Positions 48,403-59,951 of a DNA stretch of 64,000 nt are shown here, in pieces. Under the pieces are notes generated by a model. That model was not told the origin of the DNA and ran no database searches. It saw only the letters and a list, made by a program, of their open reading frames with translations. Position 1 is the first letter of the stretch, and each line of letters starts with the position of its first letter. Origin of the DNA: Escarpia spicata (Eukaryota > Annelida > Polychaeta > Sabellida > Siboglinidae). The stretch lies in contig OZ023210.1 in the NCBI GenBank assembly GCA_963995525.1, positions 22,964,243 to 23,028,242 of the forward strand. Reading direction: 5' to 3'. Both the position numbers and the translations under genes were made by a program.

Positions 48403-49575
48403 ACCGCTTAAGTATAATTGACATTTAGTGAATATTTTATAGTTTCAGCTGTTACAACCCAGATAGCATGCACACGTTAATATAACGTTAATGTAGCGTA
48501 TGCAGAAACGTTTGTTTAACGTTTAATGCAAACGTTAATTTTGCGTTATTTTGCTCGTTTTTTAAATGTTAATCTAACGTTTAAATTCTAACCAAAACGA
48601 AACGTTAATGCAACCGTTGCAGAGACGTTAATTTAACGTTTAATGCAAACGTTAGTTTAATGTTATTTTGTTCGTTTCTTTAACGTTAATCTAACAAATA
48701 TTATGTAACGTTAAACTAACGTTAATGTAACCGTTGCAGAAACGTTAGTTTAACGTTGAATGGGAACGTTCGTTTACCGTTATTTTGCTCGTTTCTTTAA
48801 CGTTAATCTGACGTTTAATTTCTTACGAAAATGTAACGTTAAACTGACGTTAATGTAAATGTTACAGAAACGTTAGCTTAACGTTCATTTAACGTTTAAT
48901 TTCTAACCAAAATATAACAGTAAACTAACGTTTTTGTAGCATTAGCATTAGTTTACTTAACGTTTACCTAACATTTAATTTCTAACGAAAATGTAACGTT
49001 GAACTGACATTAATGTATAACCTACTTTCTAACCATAATTTAGTGCAATTCAACCCATTTCCTATAGCACCTGCGCATTTGATATATTGTAAAATAGACT
49101 ATGGCCATTCTTAGTATACGTGCATACAAGTAAATAGTATTTGAAGTGTGACGTTTTATGATATATCTATTGAACGGACTGACTATGAATCGTGGCTAGT
49201 TTTGCATAGTAACACAAGACAACTTTGTGTTAAAGCTTTATATAAAGCTGAATTTATTATGAGGGGACCAACCACGCATGGGTGGGAGAACCACCAAATA
49301 GAAATAATAAAACATGCAGTATTGAATAAAGAAACTAGTCCTATATATAGTTTCCGTGTGTGGCCTTCATGGCACAGCGTTTACTGTGGTTCGCGTCCTC
49401 TCTTCTCTCTCCTTCCGACCGACGTCCCTCTCCGTAGCAAACTTTAACCACATCTTCACCTCCTGCTCCACCTCTTCGTCTGTTGCCTTGGTATTCAAGA
49501 CGTTTTTGCGTACACCGCTTAAGTAAAATTTATATTTAGTGAATATTTTATAGTTTCAGCTGTTACAATTAATTG
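48403..49575. repeat. Direct-repeat-bounded block upstream of PGAP1
   Basis: About 55 bp (CCGCTTAAGTA, then TTTAGTGAATATTTTATAGT and TTCAGCTGTTACAA) occurs at 48405-48460 and again at 49515-49570. Between them lie the AACGTT array and about 500 bp that includes a 99-codon frame at 49148-49447 I do not recognise. Confidence 0.7.
48468..49020 (+). repeat. About 120-bp AACGTT-rich tandem repeat, 4-5 copies
   Basis: Units marked by CAGAAACGTTWGTTTAACGT near 48500, 48619, 48737 and 48862. Each unit holds several copies of the palindrome AACGTT, in phrases such as TAACGTTAATGTAACGTT. The last unit is degenerate. Confidence 0.9.
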
Positions 49576-49789
49576 ACTTGATTCTGTCATAGTTATGGTA
49601 TTCACAGTAGTACAGTGCCGACACCTGTTGATTAATTAAGTACTTAGATAGCATACCTACAGTGAGCTAGTGACGTCTGGTGGCTACTCCATGAACCGTA
49701 TTACATTATTAGCCAATCAGAGGGCTTGAATAAAGTGTATCGGGCTATGTGTAAAAATGGATGCCCATTGTGTCTTGTAAGTATTGTCT

Positions 49790-50242
49790 GGGGTAAGACC
49801 ACATTAAGGATTCGTCCGCCATTACCCACCGAAAGAGTGCCCTTGAAAATACCGTTTTGGTGTCGTGTGAATTTTTTTCGAGCACTTTATCATGGCACAT
49901 GTCAGTCCAGTGAATACTGAATGTACTACTACATTAGATCTTTCACGAGGTAGCAATAAACATACGCTAGTCGCTCGCGTATTCGCACAGTGGCTATTTT
50001 GCAGAACGCACCAATATTTCAAAATCCGTCACCAGATTGGGACGAAATTGAGGGGTGTCAGGTTTGGGTGGACTTTTCTGAAAACTGAGGTATGAGAATT
50101 TTACGAGTTTTCCACAGCACTTGTGTCAATGGAGGTTAAATATGGTGTGAAATTTTCAAGACAATTTTTCGTCAAATTTAGCAGGAAATGAAGGAAACGT
50201 TATAATGGCCGCCTATGTAAAATTTTAATGTGGTCTTACCCC
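49790..50242 (+). mobile_element. 453-bp TIR element, copy C
   Basis: Ends GGGGTAAGACCACATTAAGG and inverse; flanked by the 4-bp duplication GTCT (49786-49789, 50243-50246). Same length as copy A. The 67-codon frame 49892-50095 is open. Confidence 0.92.
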
Positions 50243-50554
50243 GTCTTGTTGATCACAATCCATTACCATCCTTAGTATCGAAGTACTACAGATTCCTTGT
50301 CGATTGTGTTTTAATCGGTAAATGTAATAGAGTAGACACAGTGATCAAAATATTTTAAAAGCAAATGATTATGACAATATTACATAAACGAATCATAGAA
50401 AATGTTGCTATATTTATTGTTTTAGTAGTATTCAAATAGCAGGCACAAACAGGTCATATAAGTTATATTATACTTGAATTCTTTCCAGCAAGGAACACAG
50501 TATATATCCTACATGTGGGAATTATCATGTTATATATTAATCAGATCCGACGCA

Positions 50555-52425
50555 TTAAAGGAAATAAAAATAAGGCATTAGCTAAAATCGTTTATCCATG
50601 TGTACACAAAGTTTAACATTGTATGTAACATTTGACAACATTAAAAAATACAGAAAAATACATTTGTAGCATAAATTCGATTTTAACCCGTATGTGTAGC
50701 GATTCCCGCGGAAAATTAAAATTTAATGAGCTAGGCGATCACATGGTATCGGGACGTCACTTATGACCCACACTCGCATCAGGCCGACCCTTTCCATGCA
50801 TTCAGAGCATATTTACAAGTATAGCTTTTGGGTCGAAACGAGCGTCAGAATGAGTTATTGTGCAACATACCGATGAAATACAAACACTAGACTAGTCATC
50901 ATAGAGGAACAAGCAGTTATCTTACGCCGGTTCCACATGAATCCAATTTTATTAAAAACAATGAATGCGAATGGGCCTACACCTACAAGTCGACTAGGTT
51001 TCGCCGAGCTTGGCCTTGGGCTCGTTTTCAGAATAATTATATCGAATGCAACCAACGGGAGATAATCTACACCAGTCAACATACATAGCAAACATATTGT
51101 ATCTAACTATAGGAAGTAACGTGTATAATCTCACAATATCACTAGAATATCGATGTATGAAGGAGGAGTTGTGCAATTTAGCATAACATAAATCAGTCAG
51201 CATTTATTTTGCAATCGGGTGACGCCGGTTCAATCCCGACACCAAACCATTGATTTTCTTGACACTTTTTTTTGTTTATGTTTTCACGAAGTAATATAAA
51301 CCACATAATTTTTATACTATGATTCACTGTTTGTAAATATTTATTTTTATTTTTGTAGTAATTATTTATTCGCCACAAAAATGAAAAAATGGGAATTTAA
51401 CGATGTTTCAAAAAATTATTTATCGAAACAAATCTAATGTAATAGATATATAATTGATTAATTGTATATATATATATATATATATTGTACGGTAATATAT
51501 TGTAATTATATATGTGAAAACAAACTGTGATCTGTCTGGATAAATAAAGTTGAGAAACATCGTGATATATAATTACCATATTTAAATTTGTGTGGCGAAT
51601 AAATATATACTATAAAAATTTAAAAATATTTACAAACAATGCATCATAGTATACAGAATAATTTGGTTTATATTACTTCGTGAAAACATAAACAAAAAAA
51701 GCGTAAAGAAAATCAATGGTTTGATGTCAGGATTGAACCGGCGTCGCCCGTTTGTAAAATAAATGATAAGAAACCAACGCGTCAACTAACTGAGCTAGCG
51801 CGACCAGCGGAAATTCACTGACTGATTTAAGTTTTTATTATAAATTGTACAACTCCTCCTTCATATATCGATATTTTAGTGATATTACGATATTATACAC
51901 GTTAGTTTATGTAGCTAGATACAATATATGTTTGCTATGTGTGTTTATTGGTGTAGATTATCTCCCGTTGGTTGCATTCGATATAATTATTCTGAAAACG
52001 AGCCCAAGCTCGGCGAAACCTCGTCGACTTGTAGGTCCATTCGCATTAATTGTTTTAAATGAAATTGGATTCATGTGGAACCGTAAGATAACTGCTTCTT
52101 CCTCTATGATGACTAGTGTGTTTGTATTACATCGGAATATCCCACGATAACTCATTTTGACGCTCGTTTCGACCCAAAAGCTATCCTTGTAAACATGCTC
52201 TGAATGCATGGAAAGGGTCGGCGTGATACGAGTATGGGTCATATCTGACGTCACATCTCGGCATCCCGAAAAGCGCGCCAAAAATATGCATATTCGAAAA
52301 TGTCCGGATGCACAGCACTAAATATGGAATTTCTAATTCATTGAATTTTTTGCTTTTTTTTTTGCTTGGTGGACATGGAAATAGATAGCAGGATGTAATA
52401 TAACGTGAATTCAAGCAATAGGTGT
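50555..52425. repeat. Long inverted repeat (arms about 830 bp, centre near 51490)
   Basis: Outer ends TTAAAGGAAATAAAAA and inverse TTTTTATTCCCTTTAA. The arms share the tRNA-like block, CGATATTCTAGTGATATTRT-type text, GAGCCCAAGCTCGGC and CATTGATTTTCTTGACAC. They approach to about 51390 / 51585 around an (AT)n core. The right tRNA-like block (minus strand, 51726-51812) has TAGCTCAGTTAGTTG and GGTTCAATCC boxes. Confidence 0.88.
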
Positions 52426-52659
52426 TTTTATTCCCTTTAAGACTGTTTAATTAAATAATTAGGAGAAGCGACACAGTGGCATCCAATTGTTAAATTGACC
52501 CTTCGCTGTGTTACAATTGACCCGTACCACAGCTAGGGTCGATTAAAACAGCCGACTTGTATCCATATATCTTCAATTCCATAACAACTCCAAGACCAGT
52601 AAAATTAGCAGCAAATATGCAGCTCAGAAAGATAATTTTATCGAAAAATGTTACAACTG

Positions 52660-52862
52660 TCCCCGGTCTAATTGCATCATCATAAGATCAGTTCACATAG
52701 ATCAAAAGATCAGTTCATTTTGATCACAATATCAATTCACATTTGCTAACTGCATGATCAAAGGATGAGTTCACATTGATCAAAAGATCAGTGATAACAA
52801 GATCAGTTCATATTTTCTAATTGCATGATCAAAGGATCAGTTCCCATAGATATCAGTTCATC
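52660..52862 (+). repeat. GATCA-rich tandem repeat
   Basis: Irregular units of CATGATCAAAGGATCAGTTC and ACATTGATCAAAAGATCAG type, about 5-6 copies of roughly 30-45 bp. Confidence 0.8.
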
Positions 52863-53500
52863 GTGTGCGCCGGGCGAAGGTAATGATGCAATGATACACC
52901 CAGTGAACGGAGCTTAGCTGTCCTGTCACAGCCCACTACTGTAGATTAATATGGTCAACGATACTGTTGTGAAGAAATTAACTAGTCATTGCTGTTGACA
53001 CGTGAGATGCACGCACTGTCGCGTGCACTAACTCGCACTATTAAACATATTTACGTTACGTCGCATCACTATGAACATAGTAATTATTTTTAATTTTGTT
53101 ATGACGTCCCTGTTGTTGATGGTATACAAAATTCTCTGACTCTGGCTGCATAGAATGTCAATATTGACCCATATTTATCCAAACGTCGCTCGTCCTGCTA
53201 CCGCAGTAGTAACTCTTGCAAATTAACAATGTGTGACTACTAACAACAATATCACGATTTACTCCGAATGTGTTCTCAAAACGGTATATTTTGGTGGAAT
53301 CTGATAGTTATCAACGGCAGACACATTGGAACACGCCCATGGTGTTTGACCAATAGGTCTTGAGCTTACGTTTGGCGTAGGCACGGTTGTGACGCGTAGA
53401 AGTCGCAAACCGCATGGCAAAATCTTGTGAAGATTGGGGTACGCCAACATATATATATTCGTTTCTTCTATCCTTTCACATCAGGAACTAAGTTAAACTT
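52863..53500. other. No supported gene
   Basis: Contains CpG-bearing patches (52865-52885 and 53330-53420) and a 63-codon minus-strand frame at 53259-53450 without splice support or a recognised motif. Confidence 0.4.
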
Positions 53501-53549
53501 TTATATGCAGAAAAAACTGTTATATTGGAATACTATATGGAAGCAATAA

Positions 53550-54535
53550 ATATATGACAGAACAAAAGGAAGATATGTGGTTGGATCTGGGATGTTGAAA
53601 GAGTTTCCAGGTAATATTGGCGATTTGATGCAAGGAAGTGTCCTTAGTCCTTTACTGTTTATCTTGGTGATGACGTTGATCAGCAGGAAGACCAACACGA
53701 AGGATATTCGCAGGAAAAGTATGTATAGTGGTCTACGGACGATCTGGCCATACTAGCGGAGTGTAAAAAGATGTACATGGAGTGTCGGATGACTTGAAAC
53801 GGGTGTTTAAGAAGAATGGACTGAGAATGAGCCCAGAGAAAAGTGAAGACACAAGAGCAAAGATTTTAACTTCAGGTTGGTTGGGAAGAAACATCAAACA
53901 GATGGATGGCTTTGTGCACTCTGGGGGAATGGTAACGATGGATGGGCAGAAGTCAGGTGCGACTTTGGATACAAGCTGGAGCGTTTACCTGGAGAGAAGC
54001 AGAGGGTTAATTATGATGGACAGAACAATTTTTTTTAAAGATGAAAGGGAAAGTCGTGAGAGTGCGTGTTACACCGGCATGCCTGGATGGTCATGAGACA
54101 GCGGTGTTGACAGAACAAGAAGAAGAAGAAGAAGAAGAACAACAACAACAGAAACAGCAATTTTGTGAGAATAACTGGATGTCAAGAATAAAAAGAACAA
54201 AGAGGGTGGATAGAAGAAGGAATAACAGCCCGTGGAAAGAGGTTAGGGTGCTATGCAGCCTAATGGGAAGGTTGTAAGAAGCCGGATGACATGGATAAGC
54301 CAAATGGTAACGATGGATGCTGGCGAACTTGCAAAAAGGGCAAGGCCACAGTTGAGATGGGATGACTGAGTGAGAAGAGGTATGAACAGACCAAGGGAGG
54401 ATGCAAGATGGAGCGAGTGTGTTGCTGATGGTACACTTATGAAAGAAATAACATAACTATAGGCAATATTGGACCTTGCCCTGGCAAACGGGAACGTGTC
54501 CTTAAGGTGGGCAACAAAAGACGCCAAAACATAGT
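53550..54535 (+). pseudogene. LINE remnant (RT and C-terminal region, frameshifted)
   Basis: Plus-strand GSGMLKEFPGNIGD, QGSVLSPLLFILVMTLIS, then a broken DDLAILAE (the YADD box has lost bases near 53735), DLKRVFKKNGLRMSPEKSED, RIKRTKRVDRRRNN, SRMTWISQMVTMDAGELAKR and RARPQLRWDD. A GAA/CAA trinucleotide run (54117-54152) interrupts it. Non-LTR retrotransposon of CR1/Jockey type, inactive. Confidence 0.85.
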
Positions 54536-54603
54536 GAAAAGGTTAATTAGGGTGTTGGATACAAACCTTTAATCTTATTATCGTATTTCACAATTAAATT
54601 TAC

Positions 54604-54813
54604 CTTGTCCTTTGTTGCGTCGCTGCTTCTTGCAGCCGTTTTTTCCGCTCGACGGAGACTCTTGCACGCGACTATTTGCGGGATTCGCTTTTCACTGTTC
54701 AGACGTGTTTTGAGCTGTCTTGTGATTTGATTGCCATATGCAATCGTTGGCAGTGCAGCTTCCCGTAATATAAAAAAAATGTCAGGCTCGTCGTAAAGAT
54801 CAGGGTCGTGAGC
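54604..54813 (-). CDS. Candidate minus-strand exon (unknown protein)
   Basis: An open frame of 70 codons before a donor AAG|GTAAAT at 54603. Starts just after a TAA at 54816-54814 (possible acceptor TAATAAG). Encodes DPDLYDEPDIFFILREAALP, YGNQITRQLKTRLNSEKRIP and a K/R/A-rich end. It has no ATG. Composition is protein-like, but the opposite strand is partly open too, so the coding strand is not certain. No family recognised. Confidence 0.35.
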
Positions 54814-55085
54814 TTATTACAACACTACGTCGTGCAACACGAGGCCCTAAACACGTGTTAACGCCATTTCGTGCATTCTCAGTGGCAGCGTTGAAAAACT
54901 TACGCAAGGCTTCTTAGCACGATACTCTTGAGGCGTTTCTCAAAAAGTGCGCTGCGTTTGTCAATGATACAGTTCCAGTTACAAATATGCACACTCACGG
55001 CAGCATGGACGAGCCACGAGGATTATGTGGAAACACGTATAGTCGGGGAAAATGTAAATATTTAAAGCAGGTAGGCGTACATTAA
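54774..55085 (+). pseudogene. Candidate plus-strand coding sequence with one in-frame TAG
   Basis: One frame stays open over about 100 codons except for a TAG at 54915-54917. Before it: ARRKDQGRELITTLRRATRG and PKHVLTPFRAFSVAALKNLR. After it: HDTLEAFLKKCAAFVNDTVP, HTHGSMDEPRGLCGNTYSRG and KCKYLKQ. AATGTCAG|GCTCGT (54784) and CTTCTTAG|CACGAT (54917) could be acceptors and CAG|GTAGGC (55070/55071) a donor. CGNTYSRGKC has C-x8-C spacing, as in the first half of a CCCH finger. Either a two-exon piece, or a gene broken by one nonsense change. No family recognised. Confidence 0.4.
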
Positions 55086-55790
55086 AAAGTGAGTGACTAT
55101 TTAAAAGCGTCCTGCTAAAATGCTAAAAGGTGACGTTTGGACATGTTCTACGTATCGCCAATTATGGTGGTTAAAGGAAAAAATATAAGAACTTCGAAAC
55201 ACAATGCCACACAATGTAAAGGAACTGAAAACATATTTTATATGTTCAGCTAGCGTAAATTGTAGAAACGAGTTGTAGTGTTTATTATTGTATATTGAGC
55301 TGACCGCAACAGTTAAGACGGGCATCTTAGTACTACACGTATTTATATAATATATATATTCACATCACGGACACAGAGCGTGTTGTATAAAATATCGTTC
55401 TTGGTCCGCAGGCCACACGAAGGACCTTCGTGGGTCTCAGATGGCCAGCGGGCCGCGTTTTGCCGATCGCTATCACAGAAAACTTGAATTGAAACAGAAT
55501 TAACTCGTCCGAGAGCATCTAAAATCGATAGAATATTCGCCACTGTGCAAGTAATAACACAATACGCGATTGTTGCTTAATACACAGGGGTTTTGTAGCG
55601 AATGAAATGATGGAACATTGGACGTTTGCTATATGCAACAAGACACAAGAGATACAAAATACTTTAATTAATTTCGCAAAAGAGAACTTTGTCAAGTGGT
55701 CTGTTGTAAGAGTGAAACAGACATCACAGGAAAATGAACGTCTCACATTCCCACACAATTTTCCCCCTTCACCCACACCCCTCCTCCCAC
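55086..55790. other. No supported gene
   Basis: AT-rich, with a short CpG-bearing patch at 55400-55480. Only short frames, none with family resemblance or paired splice sites. Confidence 0.4.
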
Positions 55791-55794
55791 ACGC

Positions 55795-55966
<172 letters not shown>

Positions 55967-56769
55967 AGCCATCTAATCCATATATATATTCGTTCCTTCT
56001 TAATCATGTGAACGGATGATGGTGGTGGTAACATGGAGAATATACCACTTCGGTTAACAATTTCACAACCTGATTAAAGTCATACAATAATGTTAAGATT
56101 TGGGCAATCTCTTGCTCATATATGGTGTTCCTTATATCCGCTGGTACCCTATGCAATGCAGACAAGAACATGACTATTAAAGTTGTTTCTATTAAGAGGG
56201 TGTTCTTTACACCAAGAGGCCCCATAAACAGCAAGCTCCGGTTATTTCCATAAGGCCGTATACATACAATGACAGAAATCAATCGCGTTCGTTGATGAAG
56301 ACGGTAAATTAGACGGTCGATTCTAGGCAATTAACTTTGTATGGCTGTCGCACGGGCCGCATATGTCATTATTGATTGACACCAGTGTCACTTTCAGGTT
56401 TCCTGGAACTGGCAGATTGTCCGTCTCGGTGACAGAGAGTATATATAGAGATAACACACAGGCACAAGGTGACCCTAATTGAAACCATAACAATAGCGGT
56501 ATTTTCACAGAGGTGACATTCCTGTTTAAGCACGCATACATGTTCAAACCCAAAACAAAAGACCAACACGCTCCTGAAAAAAAGTGTAAAGCGCTTTGAG
56601 GAGTCGAGCTTTGCGAATTAGCCAATTAGAATGTGTTTAATTGGTGGATCCGCTACGTTGCGGATTGCCTACGTCACAATAATAATTATGCACAATGTTA
56701 GTCCGTCAAGCCTTGCCGTTGTCAACAATGGTTATTATATATATATATATATATATATAACACTATCTA

Positions 56770-57023
56770 CCGCATTGCCTGTACAGTGCCTCATAATACC
56801 GCATTACCTGTACATTTGTAATGACGACTATTACACACATTTTCACGATCGAATATGCATAAATTATGCACAGTATGAATTCAGTTAAGTATTTATTTAA
56901 ATCTAGGTGCTTGTTTTTGGTTTCAATTGCATATTTATAATTACACTAATTTTGATGTACAGGTAATGTTGTTTTAACTAAAACCATATTACCTGTACAT
57001 CTGTATATGTACAGGCAATGCGG
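56770..57023. promoter_or_regulatory. Five copies of CCGCATTRCCTGTACA
   Basis: Plus-strand copies at 56770-56785, 56799-56814 and 56984-56999 (CCATATTACCTGTACA); minus-strand copies at 56956-56971 and 57008-57023. The last two form an inverted pair with an 8-bp spacer. The core contains the palindrome TGTACA. They look like binding sites for one protein; which one is unknown. Confidence 0.7.
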
Positions 57024-57106
57024 TGATTTCATGTATATAAACTTACAGCCAATGAGCGGCCACTGGCTGACCTTTTATGACCTACGACACAGTTGTTTTC
57101 ATGACA

Positions 57107-57115
57107 ATAAAAGGC
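57107..57115 (+). promoter_or_regulatory. TATA-like box
   Basis: AATAAAAGG followed by CGCCGG, 120 bp before an ATG at 57234 and 84 bp after the last copy of the 16-bp motif. Another TATATAA is at 57034-57040. Confidence 0.35.
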
Positions 57116-57233
57116 GCCGGTGTTTTGTGTAGAGTTGCGCGAAACTGTATTTGTTTATATTTGATTCCTTGTCATAGCTAGTCGACTGCATTTTACTTCG
57201 GCATCAAACTGCTATGCTAGTTACACAACTTTA

Positions 57234-57362
57234 ATGCTTATTGAGTGTAATATGTGTGAGGTAAGCGACTGCGTTACCGACACTGACAGTTCTAACGAAG
57301 TCGAAGGGGTCGAAGCCCATCGCCGGCGTCGAACTCGACGAAGGTCGACAATATTAATATAA
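57234..57362 (+). CDS. Small ORF (42 codons) or first exon
   Basis: ATG at 57234; frame MLIECNMCEVSDCVTDTDSS followed by an acidic and then an arginine-rich stretch (HRRRRTRRR), ending TAA at 57360-57362. A near-perfect donor GAG|GTAAGC at 57260/57261 would instead make the first nine codons an exon. CpG-rich, unlike its flanks, and close to the TATA-like box. Coding status is a guess. Confidence 0.3.
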   Translation: MLIECNMCEVSDCVTDTDSSNEVEGVEAHRRRRTRRRSTILI

Positions 57363-59200
57363 TTCACGATCAACAAATCCCATGGCCCTTCTGGAATAAC
57401 AATATTCTAGAACGAGCTCGTAATGATTCTTGTTCGACATTTTTATTCATATATCAATATTATTCTTAGAAAATTGTCAATGGCATATTTATATATATAT
57501 TAGGTCCGTCGGACGCACGATTTTTGACGCAGGCGTCTTTTTCCGCGATTTGTTGGTCTATTTTTGTAAGTACTCCACTCAGAACAACAGTTTGCAAACT
57601 TTGACGGATTAGTTATTCAATATTTAGCACATAGATAATCTTACGGACAAAATGGTGCAGGTTTTTGTTAAAACTGCATAACACAAATTAGGACGCACGA
57701 TTCAAAACCATACATTGCTCATGGGTGGGGGGATACACTGCTTTATATGACAAATTGGAACATCCAAACAAGCACTACTTGACTCTAATCCTAAGTTTGT
57801 ACATGTTCTACTGATCTTTTCGTGTTGAATAAAATGAAAATTATAATCAAAGATATACACAATTGACTAATTGTTATAGGATATATTAATAAACTGTCAC
57901 CAACATTTAAATGTTTGCTTCGATTTGCTTAAAATCAGGCCACAAAAATGTGATTAACAAATAATTTGATTAATATTATGTCAGATTTCATTGCCATATT
58001 GTATTACTCGTGGACTTTAAAAGGCCTATATGTGTGTTATATAAAAACAGTCAACATAAACACTTTTTGTAAGTAAATAAATTTATTAAGATACAAAATA
58101 ATATGCATGCATACATCTCATTTATTCAGAACACAACTCCACACAAAAATTAAAGTATTTGTCCCAGTAAAACATGTGTATACATGGCTATATTTAACAC
58201 ACCGGTATGTTTGGCCATGCAGTCTATACGACCATAATGTAATGACTACTGCAGTATGCATATGAAACAATCTATTGCAGCAACTAACACCATTTTGATA
58301 AAATAACAAAGACACCTTTACAAAGACATCAAAGACATACGGAACAGACTTCATTTGGGGGAGGGCCTGTCTGTTTCATGTTTCTTGAATGGCGGGGGGG
58401 GGGGTGATGCATGCATCAATTTGTGTCTGTAATATATTTATTATGTTCTGTATGTTTCACTGTTATCTATCAATTTCCGGTCAATGATACAGTTGTTTTG
58501 CTATATATTAAACAAATGTTTTTGTTGTTGAAATCCTTTCATTGCCCAATCTTTTAGGGGGTGTCCGTCTCGTACACCTATGATCATTATCTTTGAACTG
58601 TTGAACTTTATTTATAGAGCAGGACCCCAACGGGTAATGTGACTGCCATGAGTTCCAAAATGCAAACAATCAACACAAAACATGTAACTTACATAACATA
58701 CAACTACCACCCTAAATAGTGAAATTATTAATTGCATACGTTACCACATAGAGATGGTAACAACATAGATCTACCACACAATTGCACTTGTTTGCATTAG
58801 CGTGGAAACGATGACAGTAGTATGCTACATTCAGTCACAGTAACATGCTTATTACAGATCACTTGCTGAACCAATTGACATTCACAGTTGTATGCCTGTT
58901 GCTTTTTAAATAGTATTCTGGTATGAATCTATGCCTATTTTCTGCAAAGAAGGTATGGTCAAACATGTATTGAAGTTTGCGTCAGGTGCAATACTAATTA
59001 CATGTTGTACACTTAACGTTCTATCACTCATCTAGTTTGCCAGGCATTTGCATTTGAGAACTACATTAGTCAGTCTGTATAACCAAACATTTTATGTAAT
59101 TCAAGTACTTTTATAACAATAATACCTAATCAGTGTATAAGCTTTAGAATGTATATTTAATTATTTTCCTACAGCACATTCTTAATGCAAAACGAAAGGC
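57363..59200. other. AT-rich stretch without a supported gene
   Basis: Short frames only. It includes a poly-G run at 58390-58404. Nothing resembling a known family was seen on either strand. Confidence 0.5.
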
Positions 59201-59239
59201 AATATTGCATTTATTTTTGCTTTCGATAAGATCTTATCA

Positions 59240-59905
59240 AAAATGGCTTGCATGCCATCAATGTCATCATGGTTTGTATACCATAAATATCAGCATGGCT
59301 AGCATGCCACCAATACCAACATGGCATGACTACCCTCAATACCACCATGGTTTGCATACCATTAATACCATCATGGCTTGCACACCACCAATACAATCAT
59401 GGCTTGCATACCATCAATACCACCATGGCATGCATACCATCAGTACCACCATGGCCTGCACAGCATCAATAAAATCGTGGTTTGCATCAATACAATCATG
59501 GCTTGCATATCATCAATACTACCATGGCAAAAATACCATGTGCATAATAATGGGTTGCATACTGTCAATACCGTCAAGGGATGCATGCCATCCATACCAC
59601 AATGGCATGCATACCATCAAGAGCACCATGGCCTGCATGCCACCCGTGCCATCATTGCTTACATTCCATCAATACCATCATGCGTTGAATCGTATCTCTA
59701 CAATCATGCATTTTGATACCACCATGGCATGCATACCATCAATATCATTATGGGTTGCACACTGTCAATACCACCATGGCATGCATACCATCCATACTAT
59801 CATGGCTTGCATACCGTCAATATCGCCATGGATTGCATACCATCAATACCACCATGGTTTGCATACCACTATGGCTTGCATACCATCAATATCATCATGG
59901 TTTGA
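59240..59905 (+). repeat. 26-bp minisatellite, about 25 copies
   Basis: Units ACCATCAATACCACCATGGC + ATGCAT with drift. Three units make 78 bp, so the translated pattern repeats every 26 residues, and all plus-strand frames stay largely open, giving a 248-codon frame (59205-59951) that I regard as incidental. Confidence 0.93.
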
Positions 59906-59951
59906 CTACAAATATGTTGTCTTTATTATGGTCCAACTCTGCTTTGTTTGA

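Noticed and set aside
49148..49447. 99-codon plus-strand frame
   Set aside because: No recognised motif, lies inside the direct-repeat-bounded block and has no promoter or splice support; noted only within that block.
59205..59951. 248-codon frame as a real gene
   Set aside because: Composed of 26-bp minisatellite units; openness is explained by the unit.
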